A stretch of DNA of 64,000 nt, from NCBI GenBank assembly GCA_025992895.1, contig DAJPGA010000001.1:879001-943000 (forward strand). The letters are read 5' to 3'. A program made the translations under genes and the position numbers. The DNA is from Veillonellaceae bacterium. Its GTDB lineage: Bacteria > Bacillota > Negativicutes > Veillonellales > Dialisteraceae. This document shows positions 60,005 through 64,000 of this stretch, piece by piece. How positions within the stretch are numbered: the first letter of the stretch is position 1; each line of letters opens with the position of its first letter. Below the pieces are notes generated by a model, which saw nothing but the letters and a program-made list of their open reading frames with translations, searched no databases and was not told the DNA's origin.

Positions 60005-61213
60005 TTGAAGTTAGTTAAGATCAAAATCAGTTCAGCCAGCACAGCATTCCGCCCGCGTCCGGAATTCAATGATGAAGTGGAGCAGCGGGTGACGATTCAT
60101 GCCAGCGGCCGCGTACGTGTGCAGCGGATTCTTTTCGGCGATGAAACGGTAGATAATGTAGTCGCATCAAATGAGGAATTCCGCATCCCGCAGGGGGACG
60201 CAGAAGAAATCCTCGAAACATGCGCCGGATATTTCCAGTACTGGGAGACTCCGGAAATCACGACGGATATCGGCGGCTGGAAACTGACGATGACCGATGA
60301 TGAAGGACAGAAGTACCGTGCAGCAGGACCGCTCGAGGGTGAGTACAAGCTTGGGGATAAGGATCTCAATCAGCTCATCCGTGAAAAGCTGGAACGCCGC
60401 TACGGTCTCTGGCTCTTCGATGGAAGACCCGGCAAGACAGGCTGGGAGGAAGGATACATCCTCCTCACGGTCGAATTCGTCAAGGGCGGCAGACGCTATT
60501 ACTACCTGACGGATGATCCGCTGATCGAAGAAGGCGACCGCGTGGTCGTACCAATCGATGTGGATCTGACGAAGAAGGTGGCTGTCGTCGTCGAGAAGAC
60601 GAAATTCACGAAAGAACAGGCACCGCTCGTTATCGATGATTTCAGCGCTGTCTTCGGCAAGGCCAGTCTTTTTGAGGAACCGAAGGAGAATAAGAAAAGC
60701 GAAGAGAATGAGGCAAGGGCTCATGTCGTCATCCGTCCTTTCAAGGGAGAGGATGCGAAGGAGGCCGCTCAGATATGGAATGAGGTCGTGGATGCAGGAA
60801 ATGCATTTCCTCAGATTGAAGGACTCAAGACACCTGAGGAGGCAGAAGATTTCTTCCGTGCGCAGTATACAGCTGTCGCAGAGCTTGACGGTGAGATTGT
60901 CGGCCTTTACATTCTTCATCCGAATAATATCGGCCGCGTCGGCCATATTGCCAATGCCAGCTATGCGGTAAAGAGCAGCTGCCGGGGGCTCCACTTGGGT
61001 GAGCTTCTCGTGAAGGACTGCCTGAAGCAGGCAAAGGCGCTCGGCTACCAGATTCTCCAGTTCAATGCAGTGGTCGCTTCCAATGTCCATGCGTACCATC
61101 TATACCTGCGTCTTGGCTTCACGGACCTGGGCATCATCCCGGGAGGCTTCAAAAATAAAGAGGGCGAATACGAAGACATTCATGTGATGTATCGTCTGCT
61201 TGCAGGTGAATAA
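60005..61213 (+). CDS. Array gene 1: uncharacterised domain fused to a GNAT acetyltransferase
   Basis: A 402-residue protein starting at TTG (60005), preceded by AAGGGG. Residues 1-135 form the array domain: IKISSASTAFRP...DEVEQRVTIHASGRVRVQRILFGD, FRIPQGDAEEILETCAGYF, then WKLTMTDDEGQ and YGLWLFDG. Residues about 137-225 form a small beta module (RYYYLTDDPLIEEGDRVVVPIDVD). From about 240 there is a GNAT domain with the acetyl-CoA loop SSCRGLHLGELLVKDCL and a QFNAVVASNVHAYHLYLRLGF end. The domain recurs alone in the next genes. Confidence 0.82.
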   Translation: MKLVKIKISSASTAFRPRPEFNDEVEQRVTIHASGRVRVQRILFGDETVDNVVASNEEFRIPQGDAEEILETCAGYFQYWETPEITTDIGGWKLTMTDDEGQKYRAAGPLEGEYKLGDKDLNQLIREKLERRYGLWLFDGRPGKTGWEEGYILLTVEFVKGGRRYYYLTDDPLIEEGDRVVVPIDVDLTKKVAVVVEKTKFTKEQAPLVIDDFSAVFGKASLFEEPKENKKSEENEARAHVVIRPFKGEDAKEAAQIWNEVVDAGNAFPQIEGLKTPEEAEDFFRAQYTAVAELDGEIVGLYILHPNNIGRVGHIANASYAVKSSCRGLHLGELLVKDCLKQAKALGYQILQFNAVVASNVHAYHLYLRLGFTDLGIIPGGFKNKEGEYEDIHVMYRLLAGE

Positions 61214-61243
61214 AGACACGGAGACGATCTTTCGGGAGGGATA

Positions 61244-61693
61244 ATGAGAGACGGTATTCCGGAGCTGAAGAAGGTCAAGGTGACATCAGAAAATAAGAAT
61301 GCCTTCAAGGCTCCCGCGGGAAGTGAGGTCCGCGAGGAGGTCACAATCCGCAGAAACGGCCGTATTTCGGTCAAGAGGTTTGCATATAAAAAGACAAAAT
61401 CCGAAAAGGAACCTGTGCTCAAGGTCAAGAGCGAGGAAGATTTCCAGATCCCGGGAAAAAAGGCGAAGGAGCTTCTTTTCGAGTACCAGCGCATTTTTTC
61501 CATGCACCCGGACAGGGAGCCTGTCAGGGGTGATGAAATCTGGGAAGTGAAACTGCAGCTTGAGGACGGAACGAAGTGGACGGAGACAGGCTTTGCGGAA
61601 GCGAGGGACTCCTTCGCACGCTTCCTTGACGGACTGACAAGAAAGATGCTGCGGAGGAGGGATTTCCGGCTCTTCACCGGCAGTGATGAGTAG
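61244..61693 (+). CDS. Array gene 2: stand-alone array domain
   Basis: A 149-residue soluble protein. It keeps the array pattern: KVKVTSENKNAFKAPAG, EVREEVTIRRNGRISVKRF, then FQIPGKKAKELLFEYQRIF, WEVKLQLEDGTKW and a final DFRLF. GGGAGGGATA precedes the start. It is basic and lacks any catalytic signature. Confidence 0.7.
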   Translation: MRDGIPELKKVKVTSENKNAFKAPAGSEVREEVTIRRNGRISVKRFAYKKTKSEKEPVLKVKSEEDFQIPGKKAKELLFEYQRIFSMHPDREPVRGDEIWEVKLQLEDGTKWTETGFAEARDSFARFLDGLTRKMLRRRDFRLFTGSDE

Positions 61694-61722
61694 CAGCCGG
61701 ATAATCCGGGAAAGGAGAGATC

Positions 61723-62169
61723 ATGAAAGCAGCGAAGATTACGATCGAGTCGAGGCTTGCTTCCGTAAAGGATGCGGAAGCGCCGGGCACGGAAAAGGGC
61801 CAGACGGTCACGATCGGGCGCAGCGGAAACGTCACAATCACGGGACAGAATCCGGGCGAATCGGCTGAAACGAAGACGTATGACTGTCCGGACCAGCATC
61901 TCCAAATCCCATCTGAAAAGGCAGAGGAAATCCTGAATCTTCTGGAAGCCTTCTTCGGCGGGAAGGAAGATGGAGCCGACAAGGGCGAAGGAAACTGCTG
62001 GGTCGTCCGAATCGAGGGCGAAGACGGAAAGGTCCTGACGGTATCGGGAGAATATATACCGATCGATGAGAATTCGATTCCGTCATGCTCGGCAAAGCTG
62101 AACGAACTTGGAGACAAGATCCGCGAGGCAGTTTCAAGACCGCGCCTCTGGCTTTTCAATGAACCGTAA
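61723..62169 (+). CDS. Array gene 3: stand-alone array domain
   Basis: A 148-residue soluble protein: KITIESRLASVKD, GQTVTIGRSGNVTITGQ, LQIPSEKAEEILNLLEAFF, CWVVRIEGEDGKVLTVSG and a C-terminal PRLWLFNEP, the same order of blocks as array genes 1, 2 and 4. More acidic than its neighbours. GAAAGGAGAG is the RBS. Confidence 0.7.
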   Translation: MKAAKITIESRLASVKDAEAPGTEKGQTVTIGRSGNVTITGQNPGESAETKTYDCPDQHLQIPSEKAEEILNLLEAFFGGKEDGADKGEGNCWVVRIEGEDGKVLTVSGEYIPIDENSIPSCSAKLNELGDKIREAVSRPRLWLFNEP

Positions 62170-62204
62170 CGGCCTTTGATGAAGGCCTAAGGGCAGGAGA
62201 GTAT

Positions 62205-62532
62205 ATGAAGAAACACAGTCAGTTGAGATGGCTTGCATCGCTCGCGCTTGGCGCAGGCGTGCTGGCCGCTTATGGTATCCATGATGCACAGGCAGCCTAT
62301 GCAGCGCTGCCGGCAGACGGAACGGCATGGAAGCGGTTAAGGAAACATTCGGGAAGATGGAATACCCCTTCTTCTGATTGCATGGCACACGGCGTTCCTG
62401 GATAATTTCCCTGTCGTATGGGCGGGGATAGAATCCTTCCTTGATGCGAAGGAATCTGATCTCCTTCCGTCAAAGAAAGCGGCTTACAATGATAAGATTC
62501 TGGAGAGCGGGAATCTGGGAGACATTCATTAA
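62205..62532 (+). pseudogene. Decayed gene for an exported protein
   Basis: A good signal peptide (HSQLRWLASLALGAGVLAAYGIHDAQAAYA) starts at 62205, but that frame stops at 62405. Coding-like sequence continues in another frame to 62532 (PLLLIAWHTAFLDNFPVVWAG, then SFLDAKESDLLPSKKAAYN). A short third-frame segment (MEAVKETFGKMEYP) bridges them. At least one frameshift is needed to rejoin them. AGGAGAG precedes the start. The ancestral function is not recognisable. Confidence 0.6.
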
Positions 62533-62616
62533 ATTAAATCCTTGGTGGAGAACTCCCTTCAGGGGAGTGGAGGATGGAAGTAAGACCCGGAGCGGGCATC
62601 GAAAGAGGGACATATT

Positions 62617-63486
62617 ATGCGGTACTTTTTGCAGCCTCAATTTACGGAAGGCAGCGAAACCCCGTATGGGAATAATCCGGAAGCGGGGCACTATGTCACA
62701 TCTGGTGACGCAAAGATTTACTACGAAGTGTATGGACTGGGGGATGATGTCGTCATCCTGAATGAAGGGGGCACCGGCTGCTCCTATGAGCTGGGGAGCA
62801 TGATTGATGAAATACGCGAGTATTACCGCGTCATCGTCGTTTCTTCACGCGGACAGGGAAAATCGGAAATGGGCCATATGCCTTTTTCCCTTTCTCAGAA
62901 AGCAGCAGACGTCCTGGCTGTCATTCATGAAGAGGCGGAGGATCCTGTCATGATTGTCGGCGTGGGTGATGGCGCTTATGCTGCCATGGAAGCGGCCATC
63001 GAGGAACCTGAGATAGTCGACCGCATCGTCGCTATCGGAGCGGGAACGCTGAAGAAGGGATTCATCCCGGCCACGATTCCCTATTCGGACGTTGTCAACG
63101 CCGATCCGGATTTCATTGAGCAGCAGAAAAAACTCATGCCGGAATCCGAAAGGGCCGAAGAAATCTTCAATACGCAGATCAGCTACCTCCATTCGCTGGA
63201 GATTGACGAAGATTTCCTTTCACAGATCGAATGCCCTGTCCTCCTCGTATGCGGAGACGGCGATACCCACTGCCCGATGGTGACTGCTTTTGCCGCATCC
63301 CAGTGGATCCCGCACTCCTGCCTCTGCATCGTGCCAAGATCCTGGCATACCGTGTATATGTACAATTTCCCGCTGATCCGCGCGGCCATGCTGCCATTCA
63401 TGGGAACATCCAAAGCCGGGCTTGTCACGACGAGGAAGATTGCATACAACATCGAAGCACTGCAGAGAGGCATGTATGAAGTGTAG
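62617..63486 (+). CDS. Alpha/beta hydrolase-fold protein lacking the nucleophile serine
   Basis: A 289-residue alpha/beta hydrolase-like protein. The strand-turn blocks are in place: DVVILNEGGTGCS for the oxyanion region, VIVVSSRGQGKS, IVGVGDGAYAAMEAA for the nucleophile elbow, LLVCGDGDTHCP for the acid and PRSWHTVYM for the His. The elbow reads G-V-G-D-G, so residue 117, normally Ser, is Gly. It may be inactive, use Asp118 differently, or be a binding protein. AGAGGG precedes the ATG. Confidence 0.8.
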   Translation: MRYFLQPQFTEGSETPYGNNPEAGHYVTSGDAKIYYEVYGLGDDVVILNEGGTGCSYELGSMIDEIREYYRVIVVSSRGQGKSEMGHMPFSLSQKAADVLAVIHEEAEDPVMIVGVGDGAYAAMEAAIEEPEIVDRIVAIGAGTLKKGFIPATIPYSDVVNADPDFIEQQKKLMPESERAEEIFNTQISYLHSLEIDEDFLSQIECPVLLVCGDGDTHCPMVTAFAASQWIPHSCLCIVPRSWHTVYMYNFPLIRAAMLPFMGTSKAGLVTTRKIAYNIEALQRGMYEV

Positions 63487-63585
63487 GGAGAAGAACAGAT
63501 ACCTTTCGGAAAACCGATTTTATACTGATGGAAGGCGCAGGCAAGGGAAGGAAGAGCCCGGACCCTGCGTGAGTATGGAGAAACA

Positions 63586-64000
63586 ATGAGCTTTGACAAA
63601 ATAAAAATCATTTCCACAAGGCTGAAGTACGGCGTATCGCCGTCACCGGCCGATGAAGTGGAACAGCACGTGACGATCTGGTCAAACGGGGAAGTGAAGA
63701 TCTCACGGTACGTATTCGGAGATATCAGAAGCGGCTATGTGAAAGCCTGGTCCGATACCTTCTTTATCACAAAACCGGATGTTGAAAACATCTTCGAACA
63801 TATCAGCATGTACTTCGCTGAAAACTATGAAAAGAAGAAAAAGAAAGACAATCCCGGCTGCTGGGAAATGACAGTAACGATGGAGGACGGCATGCGCAAG
63901 AAAATCCGCGGCCACCTCTGTCATGACGAATACGAGGCAGGCGACATCGAACTCAGCCGCCTCATCAGAGAAACGCTGGCGCGGCCATATCCGCTCTGGC
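63586..64000 (+). CDS. Array gene 4: array-domain protein (runs off right edge)
   Basis: At least 138 residues, open at the window end. It is closest to array gene 1: ADEVEQHVTIWSNGEVKISRYVFGD, FFITKPDVENIFEHISMYF, CWEMTVTMEDGMRKKI and LIRETLARPYPLW. A further domain may follow outside the window. GGAGAAAC is the RBS. Confidence 0.75.
   Translation, partial: MSFDKIKIISTRLKYGVSPSPADEVEQHVTIWSNGEVKISRYVFGDIRSGYVKAWSDTFFITKPDVENIFEHISMYFAENYEKKKKKDNPGCWEMTVTMEDGMRKKIRGHLCHDEYEAGDIELSRLIRETLARPYPLW

Noticed and set aside
1..64000. CRISPR array, tRNA or rRNA genes
   Set aside because: No regular spacer-repeat array, tRNA cloverleaf with GTTCRA/T-arm, or rRNA segment was seen while reading. Exhaustive detection needs a tool such as tRNAscan.

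Overview
The window looks like a chromosomal segment of a Negativicutes bacterium, a diderm Firmicute close to Dialister or Megasphaera. This is inferred from gene content; no search was run. Firmicute-type genes and signals (sepF, divIVA, ylmH, an ECF transporter core, T-box control, AGGAGG ribosome binding sites) sit beside outer-membrane-lineage traits: an RND pump with a lipoprotein adaptor, a periplasmic PheC-like dehydratase and a sodium-pumping decarboxylase membrane subunit. Most genes have similar, roughly balanced base composition. Accessory genes near 41.8-43.6 kb and 52.8-53.3 kb are visibly more AT-rich. No rRNA, tRNA, CRISPR array, intact insertion sequence or prophage was seen.

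Layout. 0-5.4 kb: glutathione peroxidase, a Cof-type phosphatase, ecfA1-ecfA2-ecfT and truA. 5.4-10.5 kb: an efflux operon led by a TetR-like regulator with two DNA-binding domains. 10.5-12.8 kb: a T-box leader, probably phenylalanine-specific and with two antiterminator/terminator modules, ahead of a PheC-like dehydratase and a TrpX-like binding protein. 13.1-18.2 kb: the division cluster yggS-sepF-sepF2-proC-ylmH-divIVA-speE. 18.4-21.0 kb (minus strand): a Cache-GGDEF protein and a membrane coiled-coil partner. 21.5-26.3 kb: a methyltransferase, argG-argH and a formate/nitrite-family channel. 26.5-28.5 kb: a hotdog thioesterase with decarboxylase gamma-like and beta subunits, preceded by a palindrome-rich leader. 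28.9-33.8 kb: a LysR gene broken by one amber codon, transaldolase, gamma-glutamyltransferase and a UroD-family protein. 34-35.3 kb: a PotE-like permease. 37-39.5 kb: greA and a lysS with an extra tRNA-binding domain.

39.5-49.7 kb is more accessory: a NADAR protein, a DUF2185/Imm33-like protein, unknown genes, a GIY-YIG protein, a three-gene membrane cassette, a quinone-reductase-like enzyme, a zinc-ribbon protein and rtcB. 49.8-59.3 kb: a 7TM-GGDEF protein, a CytX-like transporter, small unknown genes, and two paralogous type B carboxylesterases around a LysR/SnoaL pair. 59.5-64 kb: a nitroreductase and four copies of an uncharacterised domain, one fused to a GNAT acetyltransferase, interrupted by a decayed gene and an alpha/beta hydrolase lacking its nucleophile serine.

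The most striking unexplained structure is a mosaic intergenic repeat family at about 28.7, 36.4, 39.6, 41.6 and 46.5 kb. It is built from hairpin modules whose stems differ in sequence but stay paired, ending in a conserved TTGTATGGTTTT-like tail. The other strong candidates are the tandem-module Phe T-box with pheC, the two-headed TetR regulator, the four-copy domain array and the three-gene membrane cassette.
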